Source of the DNA: Methanomassiliicoccaceae archaeon DOK
Lineage (GTDB): Archaea > Thermoplasmatota > Thermoplasmata > Methanomassiliicoccales > Methanomethylophilaceae
Direction: 5' to 3'
Length of the DNA: 64,000 nt
NCBI GenBank assembly: GCA_009911715.1
Contig: CP047880.1
Location: 1,612,001-1,676,000 of the forward strand
Below the pieces are notes generated by a model, which had not been told where the DNA came from, did no database searches, and was given only the letters and a program-made list of their open reading frames with translations. Position 1 is the stretch's first letter; the number at the start of each line of letters is the position of its first letter. The position numbers were made by a program, and so were the translations under genes. Shown in pieces: positions 52,127 to 59,792 of the stretch.

Positions 52127-52224
52127 CCGTCCCATCACGTGCCCATGCGTCCGGGGTGGCGCACGCACACCCGCGCGATATTCTTTTAATAATTATCTCG
52201 GATAACCGCACGAAGGTCTTGACG

Positions 52225-52497
52225 ATGGACAGAGAAACCGTTGAGAGGGTCGCCCGTACGGCCCACATCAGACTCACAGAGGAGGAGATCGAGAGGTACA
52301 GCGCGGACCTCGGCGAGATCCTCGGATACTTCGAGCTTCTGGACGAGGCTCCGGAATCGGACAAGCGCGGCATCAACCCCATCGAGGTGGCGGACGTCCT
52401 CAGGGACGACGAGCCCCGCATGGACATCGACGCGGACGTCCTGCTCAGAGACATGGACACCTACGAGAGATACGTAAGGGGGCCGAGGCTGTCATGA
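52225..52497 (+). CDS. gatC: Asp-tRNA(Asn)/Glu-tRNA(Gln) amidotransferase subunit C
   Basis: 90 residues from ATG 52225. GatC pattern: TVERVARTAHIRLTEEEIERY, LGEILGYFELLDE, and VLRDDEP. GatC wraps around and stabilises GatA. A TATA-like TTTTAATAAT is at about 52184-52193. Overlaps gatA by 4 bp. Confidence 0.92.
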   Translation: MDRETVERVARTAHIRLTEEEIERYSADLGEILGYFELLDEAPESDKRGINPIEVADVLRDDEPRMDIDADVLLRDMDTYERYVRGPRLS

Positions 52498-53822
52498 GCA
52501 TGAGATCAGTCCTGGAGAGCCTCGAGTCCGTGAACTCGAAGTACGGGATGTTCCACGACAGGACCCACGAGACCGACCCCGGGGACGCGAAGTTCCTGTT
52601 CTCCGCCAAGGACAACCTGACGTCCAAGGACATGGAGACATGCGCGGGATCCAGAATCCTGGAGGGGTACCGCCCCGCGTTCGACGCCACCGCCATCGCC
52701 AGGATGAGGGAGGCGGGCGGCATGCTCATCGGAAAGACCAACATGGACGAGTTCGGGTTCGGTACGTTCTCGACCAACTCCGGATTCGAGATCCCCAGGA
52801 ACCCCTACGACCTGGAGAGGGCCTGCGGGGGCTCCTCCGGCGGATCCGCCTGTGCCGCGGCGGTCTTCGAGGACCACGTGTCGCTGGGAGTGTCCACCGG
52901 CGGATCGATCTGCTGCCCCGCCAGCTTCTGCGGGGTCTACGGCATCGCGCCCACGTACGGACGCGTGTCCAGATACGGACTCATCGACTACGGCAACTCC
53001 CTGGACAAGATCGGAGTGCTCTCCGCGAAGGCCGGGGACCTCAGGAAGTACATCGGCGTCATCGCCGGCAGGGACGAGAAGGACCCCACCTCCTGCGTCC
53101 AGCCGGAACTCGTCAACGCGGGCAGGAAGATGAAGTCGGTCGCCGTCCCGAAGGAGGGCATCGAGGGCCTCTCCAAGGATGTGGAGTCCGCCTTCAACAA
53201 GGCCCTGGACGAGCTCAGGCGCATGGGGATCGATGTCGAGACGGTCGACATGCCCTCCCTGAGGTACGCCATGCCCGCATACTACGTCCTGGCCACGTCC
53301 GAGGCGTCCACCAACCTCGCAAGGTACGTCGGCATGAGGTACGGCAGGCAGGACGGAGACCTGTCCCTGAAGTTCGACGACTGCTTCTCCGGCGTGCGTT
53401 CCAAATACTTCGGCGACGAGGCGAAGAGGAGGATCCTCTTAGGTACGTTCACCAGGATGGCCGGGTACAGCGACAGGTACTACTCCAAGGCCAGGCAGGT
53501 CAGGCAGGTCGTCATAGACGACTACAAGAGGGTTCTGAAGGACCACGACGCGGTCCTCGCGCCCACCATGCCGTTCACAGCCCCCAGGTTCGACGACATC
53601 TCGAAGATGTCCGCACTCGACAGCTACAAGGCGGACTATCTGACGGTCCCCGCCAACATAGCGGGAACCCCCCACATGTCGGTCCCCTGCGGATACGGAT
53701 CCGACGGCATGCCCATAGGCATGCAGTTCGTCGCCGACCACTGGGACGAGGACGTCCTCTTCTCCATGGCCGAGGCCTGGGAGAGGGAGTTCGATATCAG
53801 GAGACCGGAGGTGGCCCAATGA
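52494..53822 (+). CDS. gatA: Asp-tRNA(Asn)/Glu-tRNA(Gln) amidotransferase subunit A
   Basis: 442 residues, amidase-signature enzyme releasing ammonia from glutamine. The Ser-cisSer-Lys triad is visible: Lys in FSAKDNLTSKD, cis-Ser in ACGGSSGGSACAA, Ser nucleophile in GVSTGGSICCPASF. Normal length. Overlaps gatB by 4 bp (ATGA). It makes Asn-tRNA and/or Gln-tRNA by transamidation. Confidence 0.95.
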   Translation: MSMRSVLESLESVNSKYGMFHDRTHETDPGDAKFLFSAKDNLTSKDMETCAGSRILEGYRPAFDATAIARMREAGGMLIGKTNMDEFGFGTFSTNSGFEIPRNPYDLERACGGSSGGSACAAAVFEDHVSLGVSTGGSICCPASFCGVYGIAPTYGRVSRYGLIDYGNSLDKIGVLSAKAGDLRKYIGVIAGRDEKDPTSCVQPELVNAGRKMKSVAVPKEGIEGLSKDVESAFNKALDELRRMGIDVETVDMPSLRYAMPAYYVLATSEASTNLARYVGMRYGRQDGDLSLKFDDCFSGVRSKYFGDEAKRRILLGTFTRMAGYSDRYYSKARQVRQVVIDDYKRVLKDHDAVLAPTMPFTAPRFDDISKMSALDSYKADYLTVPANIAGTPHMSVPCGYGSDGMPIGMQFVADHWDEDVLFSMAEAWEREFDIRRPEVAQ

Positions 53823-55156
53823 AGATAGGTCTGGAGATACACGTTCAGCTGCCGACCAAGACGAAGATGTTCTGCTCCTGCCCGGCCACGGACGCCCCGG
53901 GGCCGAACACCCACGTGTGCCCCACATGCCTCGGTATGCCCGGGTCCAGGCCCGTCCTGAACAGGAAGGTGCTCGAGTACGGGATCATGCTCGCCAAGCT
54001 CCTCGGATGCAAGGTCGCCGACACGACCTGGTTCTCCAGGAAGACGTACTTCTACCCGGACATGTCGAAGAGCGTGCAGATCACGCAGTACGACAACCCC
54101 ATCGGGGAGGGTGGCGTCTACTACCTCAACGGCAAGAAACCGATCAGGATCACGAGGATCCACGTGGAGGAGGACCCTGGGAAGACCAAGAGGGTCGGGG
54201 ACCTGTCCTCCCTCGTGGACTACAACCGCTCGGGCATCCCCCTGGCGGAGATCGTCACTGAGCCGGACATATCCACCCCCGCCGAGGCCAGGGAGTTCCT
54301 CGGACAGCTGATCCAGGACATCAGGTGCGTCATCGACATCCCTGGCGACGGGGAGAGGAGCATCCGCTGCGACTGCAACATCTCCGTCGGCAAGGAGAGG
54401 GTCGAGGTCAAGAACGTCACCGGGCTGAAGAACGTCGAGAGGGCCCTGACCTTCGAGGTCGTCCGCCAGACGAAGATCCTCAAGGCCGGCGGGAAGATCG
54501 ACAGGGAGACCAGGCGCTTCGACGAGGAGCGCGGGGTCACCATCAGCGTCAGGAAGAAGGAGTTCGAAGCCGACTACGGCTACATCGACGAGCCCGACCT
54601 CGGGGTCTACCACATCAGGGAGATGGCCGAGTCCATCAAAATCAGGGAGAGCCCTCAGAAGATGACGGTCAGGCTGTCCCAGCAGTACGGCATCGACCAG
54701 AAGATGGCCAAGCAGCTCGTCAACACGTCCGTGACCCTGGCGGAGCTGTTCGAGGAGGTCGCCGCGAAGCACGGGACCCAGAACGCCGTGAAGTGGGTTG
54801 CCGGACCCGTCAGCTCCAACTGGAAGTCCCTGGAGACCAGCGGCGCCGACGTCCACGACGTCATCGGCATCGTGGACAGGTTCACCGCGGGCGAGATCAC
54901 CGACACCGAGTGCGGAATCGAGATCAAGTGCCTGATGACGGGCGAGGACCTCGAGTCCGTCAAGGGCGCGTCGGGAGACCTGGACAAGATCGTCAACGAC
55001 TACCTGGACCAGAACCCCGGCATCATCGAGGACTACAGGAAGAACGACAAGGCGGCCAACAAGGCCATCGGGTTCGTCATGAAGAACTCGGGCGGGAGCT
55101 ACTCCTCCGCCGAAGTCGTCGAGGCCGTAAAGAGGCTCATCGAGTCCAGGCTCTGA
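53819..55156 (+). CDS. gatB: Asp-tRNA(Asn)/Glu-tRNA(Gln) amidotransferase subunit B
   Basis: 445 residues from ATG 53819. Cradle domain: IGLEIHVQLPTKTKMFCSCP, HVCPTCLGMPGSRPVLN with zinc cysteines, RITRIHVEEDPGKT, and DYNRSGIPLAEIVTEPD. C-terminal helical and YqeY domains follow (AKQLVNTSVTLAELFEEVA, NKAIGFVMKNSGG). It kinases the tRNA-bound acid and transfers the amide. End of the gatCAB operon. Confidence 0.95.
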   Translation: MKIGLEIHVQLPTKTKMFCSCPATDAPGPNTHVCPTCLGMPGSRPVLNRKVLEYGIMLAKLLGCKVADTTWFSRKTYFYPDMSKSVQITQYDNPIGEGGVYYLNGKKPIRITRIHVEEDPGKTKRVGDLSSLVDYNRSGIPLAEIVTEPDISTPAEAREFLGQLIQDIRCVIDIPGDGERSIRCDCNISVGKERVEVKNVTGLKNVERALTFEVVRQTKILKAGGKIDRETRRFDEERGVTISVRKKEFEADYGYIDEPDLGVYHIREMAESIKIRESPQKMTVRLSQQYGIDQKMAKQLVNTSVTLAELFEEVAAKHGTQNAVKWVAGPVSSNWKSLETSGADVHDVIGIVDRFTAGEITDTECGIEIKCLMTGEDLESVKGASGDLDKIVNDYLDQNPGIIEDYRKNDKAANKAIGFVMKNSGGSYSSAEVVEAVKRLIESRL

Positions 55157-55414
55157 GAAACCAAAGGCGGCCGGGCCCGTCCCGGTCGTCATTTCTTTCC
55201 ACCTCCGCATCCGAATCGGACTGCACCCTGGCGCACGTGTTTTGCCGGAATCATCCACATAATCGCATCTCTACCATACCCCCACGCGGTATCTGGCTAT
55301 GATCAATCCGCAGAACACAGCGACCAGTTGGAAGCTACGTCCATCATACACGAACAACGGGTTTTTATAGAACGAATCTAGTTGTCACTATCATCCAACT
55401 GGAAGGTTGATAAA

Positions 55415-56536
55415 GTGAACACGAAACAGATTGCGGTCATCGCGGCCGTCATCGTCATCATCGTCGCCGCTGCGGCGGTTGCCCTCATGCCGAGGGACGG
55501 TGGCGAGAAGAAAGGTGGCCTGTACACGCTCGACGCGGACGTCGTCGAGGTCACGATGGGCGGGATCACGGCCAGCCCCAAGATCGTTGATTCCATCGAG
55601 AGCCTGTACTCCGACATCTACGGGGACCTGGTCGACGACACCCTCACCATCGAGGATGCGATGGCCGACACCGCGTTCTGGGATAAGTACTGCACGTACG
55701 AGCCCATGATCACCGACAACGGCGACGGCACGTTCACAGTGGTCTCCACTGACGGCAAGAACCCCGTCGAGATCGAGCTCGGGGTCATGGACAAGATGAT
55801 CTCCACCAGCACGATCTACCTCACCACGATATACTACCTGGTCTGCATGAAGTACGGGGAGACACCGTACTCCGAGGAGGCCCTCGCCAACGAGGCCCTT
55901 GTGGCGGAGTACCAGAGGGTCGTCGCAGGCGGCACCACCCTGGACTACATCCGCACGAACACCGAGCTCAGGGACTACTTCGACGCCGACAAGTACATCG
56001 ACGGAGGCGCCAACACCCTCAGCAACTACGAGACCGAGACCCTCGCCCAGAACATAAAGGACGCCGGTTCCGACGGCTCCAATGTGGTCCTCATCGCATC
56101 CGGGGGGATGCGCGCGTCCAGCGTGAACCTCCCGCTCGTCGACGAGACCGTGAGGGCGGCAGGCGGACAGGCAGGGATATTCCTGAGCGTCACCGACATC
56201 CCGGAGGCCTTCGCATCCATCGAGCTGCTCGGATACCTGTTCGGCTACGGCGACTACGTGGAGCCCATGATCCAGGATCTCCAGGAGAGGCTGTACAAGA
56301 TCTACTACTCCCTGCAGAACACGGAAGAGACCCACAAGATCTACTGGGAGACCTACGACGGCACGTCGGTCAGGCTCTCCGGCATGTCCGGGGAGATCGT
56401 GGACTTCTTCGGCTGGGACGACTCCCTCGTCACCGGAGGGGAGGTCGACACCGAGACCATCCTGATGGAGAAGCCGGACATACTCATATTCTACACCAAC
56501 GACCAGCGCTCCGACGATGAGAAGATGAGAGCCTGA
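55415..56536 (+). CDS. iron/cobalamin-type ABC binding protein, C-terminally short
   Basis: 373 residues, GTG start 55415 behind GGAAGG. One membrane anchor (IAVIAAVIVIIVAAAAVAL). The body resembles class III solute-binding proteins for iron chelates or B12: VVLIASGGMRASSVNLPLVD, LLGYLFGYGDYVEPMIQDL, GEIVDFFGWDDSLVTGG. It stops right after MEKPDILIFYTND, where relatives normally have another 50-70 residues of the C-terminal lobe. No matching sequence is found in other frames before the permease gene at 56586. Upstream TATA-like TTTTTATAG at about 55361-55369. Confidence 0.82.
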   Translation: MNTKQIAVIAAVIVIIVAAAAVALMPRDGGEKKGGLYTLDADVVEVTMGGITASPKIVDSIESLYSDIYGDLVDDTLTIEDAMADTAFWDKYCTYEPMITDNGDGTFTVVSTDGKNPVEIELGVMDKMISTSTIYLTTIYYLVCMKYGETPYSEEALANEALVAEYQRVVAGGTTLDYIRTNTELRDYFDADKYIDGGANTLSNYETETLAQNIKDAGSDGSNVVLIASGGMRASSVNLPLVDETVRAAGGQAGIFLSVTDIPEAFASIELLGYLFGYGDYVEPMIQDLQERLYKIYYSLQNTEETHKIYWETYDGTSVRLSGMSGEIVDFFGWDDSLVTGGEVDTETILMEKPDILIFYTNDQRSDDEKMRA

Positions 56537-56585
56537 CCGTTCAACCGAGGGGGCGACCCCTCACCTTTACCAGGACAGGACGGAA

Positions 56586-57638
56586 ATGAGCGAGATCACG
56601 GACTACGACGGGATCCAGGAGTTCAGGAGGAGGTCACGGCGCAGGGCGGCGGTGGCCATAGGAGCCACTGCGCTGTTCTTCGTCGCCGCCTTCCTGCTGT
56701 GCATGTGCCTCGGGAACTACACCATGTCCCCCAGCGAGGTCTTCAACGGGATCTTCGGCATCGGGGACGCAGGCTCGGTCCAGATAGCCCGCGACGTCCG
56801 TCTCCCCAGGGTCATATGCGCCGTGCTTGTAGGCGCCGCGCTCTCCGTGGCCGGCCTGACCATGCAGAGCCTTTTCAAGAACCCCATGGCCTCGCCGACG
56901 GTTCTGGGAATCTCCCACGGAGCGTCCTTCGGCGCCTCCATGGCCATCTCGTTCGGTATAGGTGCGGGCGTCTTCGGGACGTACAGCACGTCCGTGATGG
57001 CCTTCGTGTTCTGCTTCGTCACGATGGCTCTCGTCTACGCGATCGCCCGCACGAGGTACGGCATCTCGACCGTGACCCTGCTGCTGTCGGGGGTGGCGGT
57101 GGGAGCGTTCTTCAACGGGCTCGTCTCACTGATCCAGTACGTCGCGGACGAGGACACCCTGCAGGAGATTGTCTTCTGGACCATGGGCAGCTTCAACAAG
57201 TGCAACTGGGACTCCGTGCCCGTGGCGCTCATACCGATACTCATCGGGATCGTCATGACCGTCCTCATCAACAGGGAGCTCAACATGATCTCGGCCGGCG
57301 AGGAGCAGGCCGCCAACATGGGAGTGAACGTGCGCAACGTCCGCATCATCGCCATTGTGGCCACCTCCCTGTGCGTGGCCGGATCGGTCGCGGTGTCCGG
57401 GACCATAGGGTTCGTGGGTCTGATCATACCCCATGTGTTCAGGATGCTGGTCGGACCCAACCACAAGCTCCTGATCCCTCTCTGCATCTTCGGCGGTGCG
57501 GCGTTCCTGATGATTATGGACACCGTGGCCAAGGCCGGGTTCGAGATGTCGTTCCCGGTGGGCGTGCTCACCTCGCTCCTGGGCGCGCCCTTCTTCATAT
57601 ACATACTAAAAACACGCAAGAAGGAGGTGTGGGAGTAA
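56586..57638 (+). CDS. FecCD/BtuC-type ABC permease
   Basis: 350 residues, about ten membrane helices. Signatures: RLPRVICAVLVGAALSVAGL and QSLFKNPMASPTVLGISHGA near the start, and SGTIGFVGLIIPHVFRMLVG with the conserved IPH motif, all typical of FecCD/BtuC permeases for iron siderophores, haem or cobalamin. Belongs with the binding protein and the ATPase. Confidence 0.93.
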   Translation: MSEITDYDGIQEFRRRSRRRAAVAIGATALFFVAAFLLCMCLGNYTMSPSEVFNGIFGIGDAGSVQIARDVRLPRVICAVLVGAALSVAGLTMQSLFKNPMASPTVLGISHGASFGASMAISFGIGAGVFGTYSTSVMAFVFCFVTMALVYAIARTRYGISTVTLLLSGVAVGAFFNGLVSLIQYVADEDTLQEIVFWTMGSFNKCNWDSVPVALIPILIGIVMTVLINRELNMISAGEEQAANMGVNVRNVRIIAIVATSLCVAGSVAVSGTIGFVGLIIPHVFRMLVGPNHKLLIPLCIFGGAAFLMIMDTVAKAGFEMSFPVGVLTSLLGAPFFIYILKTRKKEVWE

Positions 57639-57639
57639 C

Positions 57640-58458
57640 ATGGTTGAGCTGGACATAGAGGATGTGTGCTTCTCTTACCCTTCCAGGGACATCCTTAAGG
57701 ACATCGAGTTCAAGGCAGAGCAGGGCGAGATCCTCGGGATCATAGGACAGAACGGCTGCGGGAAGACCACGCTGCTGAAATGCATAAACTCTACCCTCTC
57801 GCCGAAGAAGGGGATCGTGACCGTCGACGGCAAGGCCGTGGAGTCGATGACGAAGAAGGAGATAGCCCGCAGCATGGGGTTCGTCATGCAGACGACCAGC
57901 ACCACGTTCCCGTTCACAGTCTACGAGACCGTCATGATGGGGCGCTACTCCCGCAAGGACGCCCTCGACTCCGAGAAGGAGGAGGACACGCGGATAGTGT
58001 ACCAGGCGCTGAAGGACACCGGGACCCTGAAGTTCGCCGACCGCGACATAGACGAGCTCAGCGGGGGCGAGAGGCGCAGGGTGATGATAGCCAGGGCGCT
58101 GGTCCAGGAGCCCGACATCCTGCTGCTGGACGAACCCACGCTCCACCTCGACATCAACCACCAGTTCGACCTGATGGACCTCATCACCAAGCTCTCCAGG
58201 GAGAAGAGCATGCTCGTCGTGATCGTCACCCACGACCTCGTCCTGGCGGCGAGATACTGCGACAGGGTGATAGCGATAGAGCACGGCGAGATCGCCGCCA
58301 TGGGCAGGACGAGGGACGTCCTGACCACGGACAACATGCGCAGGATATTCGACATCGAGGCGGAGGTCAACGAGGATCCGCGTGTGGGCCTGAACGTCAC
58401 GATCCTGGGGAAATCCAAGACCGATCCCGAGGACTGCCGATATCGCACCGCGTCCTGA
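57640..58458 (+). CDS. iron/cobalamin ABC transporter ATP-binding protein
   Basis: 272 residues. Walker A IGQNGCGKTTLLKCI, Q-loop VMQTTSTTFPFTVYE, signature DELSGGERRRVMIARAL, Walker B PDILLLDEPTLHLDINHQ, switch His in VIVTHDL. Starts 1 bp after the permease stop. A C-terminal extension ends in a Lys/Pro tail. Cobalamin is an attractive substrate in a methyl-dependent methanogen, but the substrate is not shown. Confidence 0.94.
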   Translation: MVELDIEDVCFSYPSRDILKDIEFKAEQGEILGIIGQNGCGKTTLLKCINSTLSPKKGIVTVDGKAVESMTKKEIARSMGFVMQTTSTTFPFTVYETVMMGRYSRKDALDSEKEEDTRIVYQALKDTGTLKFADRDIDELSGGERRRVMIARALVQEPDILLLDEPTLHLDINHQFDLMDLITKLSREKSMLVVIVTHDLVLAARYCDRVIAIEHGEIAAMGRTRDVLTTDNMRRIFDIEAEVNEDPRVGLNVTILGKSKTDPEDCRYRTAS

Positions 58459-58470
58459 GGGCATCCTGGG

Positions 58471-58758
58471 TCACACCAGGAACCTCTCCACCTCCGCCGA
58501 GAGCGCATACCTGTTTTTGAGCGACGAAATCGCCGCCATGTTGTCCGAACGGGAGTGGGCGTCCAGAGCGGATTCGTCCTCCCAATGCTCTACGAGCAGC
58601 ACATGTCCCGGGTCTTCCATGGATGCGAAATACTCGTATCCCAGGCAGCCTCCCTCTGCACGTACCCTCTCCAGGACACCTTCGGATACCATGTCCTCTA
58701 CGAAACGACGCGCACTGTCACCGTCCCCTCTGTAGTGTACGTTGATTACCACTTTCAT
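58471..58758 (-). CDS. ABM-domain (antibiotic biosynthesis monooxygenase-like) protein
   Basis: 95 residues from ATG 58758 (MKVVINVHY). Ferredoxin-like ABM fold of YgiN type: RFVEDMVSEGVLERVRAEGG, LGYEYFASMEDPGHVLLVEHWED, ALDAHSRSDNMAAI. The family oxidises or binds small quinone-like molecules. Convergent to the ABC operon. A longer N-terminus (ATG 58803) is possible but lacks the family pattern. Confidence 0.8.
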   Translation of the reverse strand: MKVVINVHYRGDGDSARRFVEDMVSEGVLERVRAEGGCLGYEYFASMEDPGHVLLVEHWEDESALDAHSRSDNMAAISSLKNRYALSAEVERFLV

Positions 58759-58803
58759 CGGACCACGCGACGAGATGCCGTTCCGCCCATATGATGGCTG
58801 CAC

Positions 58804-58860
58804 TCAGTTGCCCTTCTTCGTGCCCTTGGTTCCCTTGATGTTCCTGATTCCCATAATCAT
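58804..58860 (-). other. candidate 18-residue basic peptide before the ABM gene
   Basis: Minus-strand frame from ATG 58860 to TGA 58804-58806 encodes MIMGIRNIKGTKGTKKGN, Lys/Gly-rich. It lies between hairpin 58884-58914 and the ABM gene. It may be a leader peptide, a tiny protein, or chance. No clear ribosome site seen. Confidence 0.25.
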
Positions 58861-58883
58861 GCATGACCCTCTAGATGGATGTT

Positions 58884-58933
58884 GGCCGGACCGCTGTACT
58901 CGTACGGTCCGGCCGTGCCGGAGCCGCCGGCAC
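58884..58933. terminator. two adjacent perfect hairpins
   Basis: 58884-58914: GGCCGGACCG / CGGTCCGGCC, 10-bp stem, 11-base loop. 58915-58933: GTGCCGG / CCGGCAC, 7-bp stem, 5-base loop. No spacer between them. GC-rich in an otherwise AT-rich gap. Transcript ends or a small structured RNA are both possible. Confidence 0.5.
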
Positions 58934-58973
58934 AATGTCACTGCATCCTACAACAACGCCTCCGTATTTATTT

Positions 58974-58989
58974 TTTAGGAATTCCTAAA
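58974..58989. promoter_or_regulatory. perfect 16-bp palindrome
   Basis: TTTAGGAATTCCTAAA between the hairpins and the SIMPL gene. A half-site (ATTCCTAAA) also lies before the Lrp-type gene at 62507-62515. This could be a binding site of that regulator. Confidence 0.5.
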
Positions 58990-59057
58990 CAATTGTTCTC
59001 ACATACATTACAAAGATTACAGTATAATGTTATTATATTTCAAAAGCATCTGGAACA

Positions 59058-59074
59058 TGTCAACATGATTGACA
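59058..59074. promoter_or_regulatory. inverted repeat at the SIMPL gene start
   Basis: TGTCAA-CATGA-TTGACA, perfect 6-bp arms, ending four bases before ATG 59079. It could be an operator, or fold in the mRNA and hide the ribosome site GGAAATGA. Confidence 0.4.
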
Positions 59075-59078
59075 GGAA

Positions 59079-59750
59079 ATGAAGATGGATAGAACGATCA
59101 ACGTCGCCGGAAGGTCAATGTACAAAGCACCTGCCGATCTGACACGTGTGACCTTGGACATCGAAGGCACCAACAGGACCTACGAAGGCGCGATAAGGGC
59201 ATGTGCCGACAACGGTCGCGAGATCAAGGACAGGCTGGAATCCATCGGTCTGAGACGGGAGTCTCTTAAGACGGTATCGCAGACCGTGAAACCGCATTAC
59301 AAGGAGATTTCCTACAGAGACGTCGACGGTGACAAGACATACAAAAGGGTCAAGGACGGTTTCGAGTTCAGCAACGTGCTGAGGTTCGAGTTCCCAAACG
59401 ATAACGAGATCCTAGCAAAGGCGATGGGGTCGATGATGGCTGCGACATGCCAACCGGACGTACGCATTTCGTTCCTCAACAGCGATCCCGTGCGCTGCAG
59501 GGAAGCGGCGATAGCCGATGCCGCCAAGGATGCCAGACGCAAAGCGGAGATCCTCGCGGAGGCGATGGGATGCAGGTTGGGACCTCTGATGGACGTGTCA
59601 TATGGCACCCAGATGAGCCGTGACCGCTACGAGAACGACGGTTTCGCCCTGTGCTGCGCCTCTGCCACAGAGGACCTGGACCTCGATATCGACCCGGAGG
59701 ACGTCACGTTCAACGAGACCGTCGATGCTGTATGGGGGATAGTGGACTGA
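59079..59750 (+). CDS. SIMPL-domain (DUF541) protein, second copy
   Basis: 223 residues (ATG 59079 or 59085). SIMPL pattern: INVAGRSMYKAPADLTRVTL, the helix IKDRLESIGLRRESLKT, SDPVRCREAAIADAAKDARR, and AEAMGCRLGPLMDVSYG. Only moderately similar to the 23430 copy. No signal peptide. Upstream sequence is AT-rich with two palindromes, suggesting its own regulation. Confidence 0.82.
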   Translation: MKMDRTINVAGRSMYKAPADLTRVTLDIEGTNRTYEGAIRACADNGREIKDRLESIGLRRESLKTVSQTVKPHYKEISYRDVDGDKTYKRVKDGFEFSNVLRFEFPNDNEILAKAMGSMMAATCQPDVRISFLNSDPVRCREAAIADAAKDARRKAEILAEAMGCRLGPLMDVSYGTQMSRDRYENDGFALCCASATEDLDLDIDPEDVTFNETVDAVWGIVD

Positions 59751-59792
59751 GAACGATGGAAATGGAAGGGGGTGACCCCTTCCGGTTTCGGA

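Noticed and set aside
52640-53818. 838-residue frame joining an out-of-frame gatA copy to gatB
   Set aside because: The part before 53819 is nonsense translation of gatA; gatB starts at the ATG overlapping the gatA stop.
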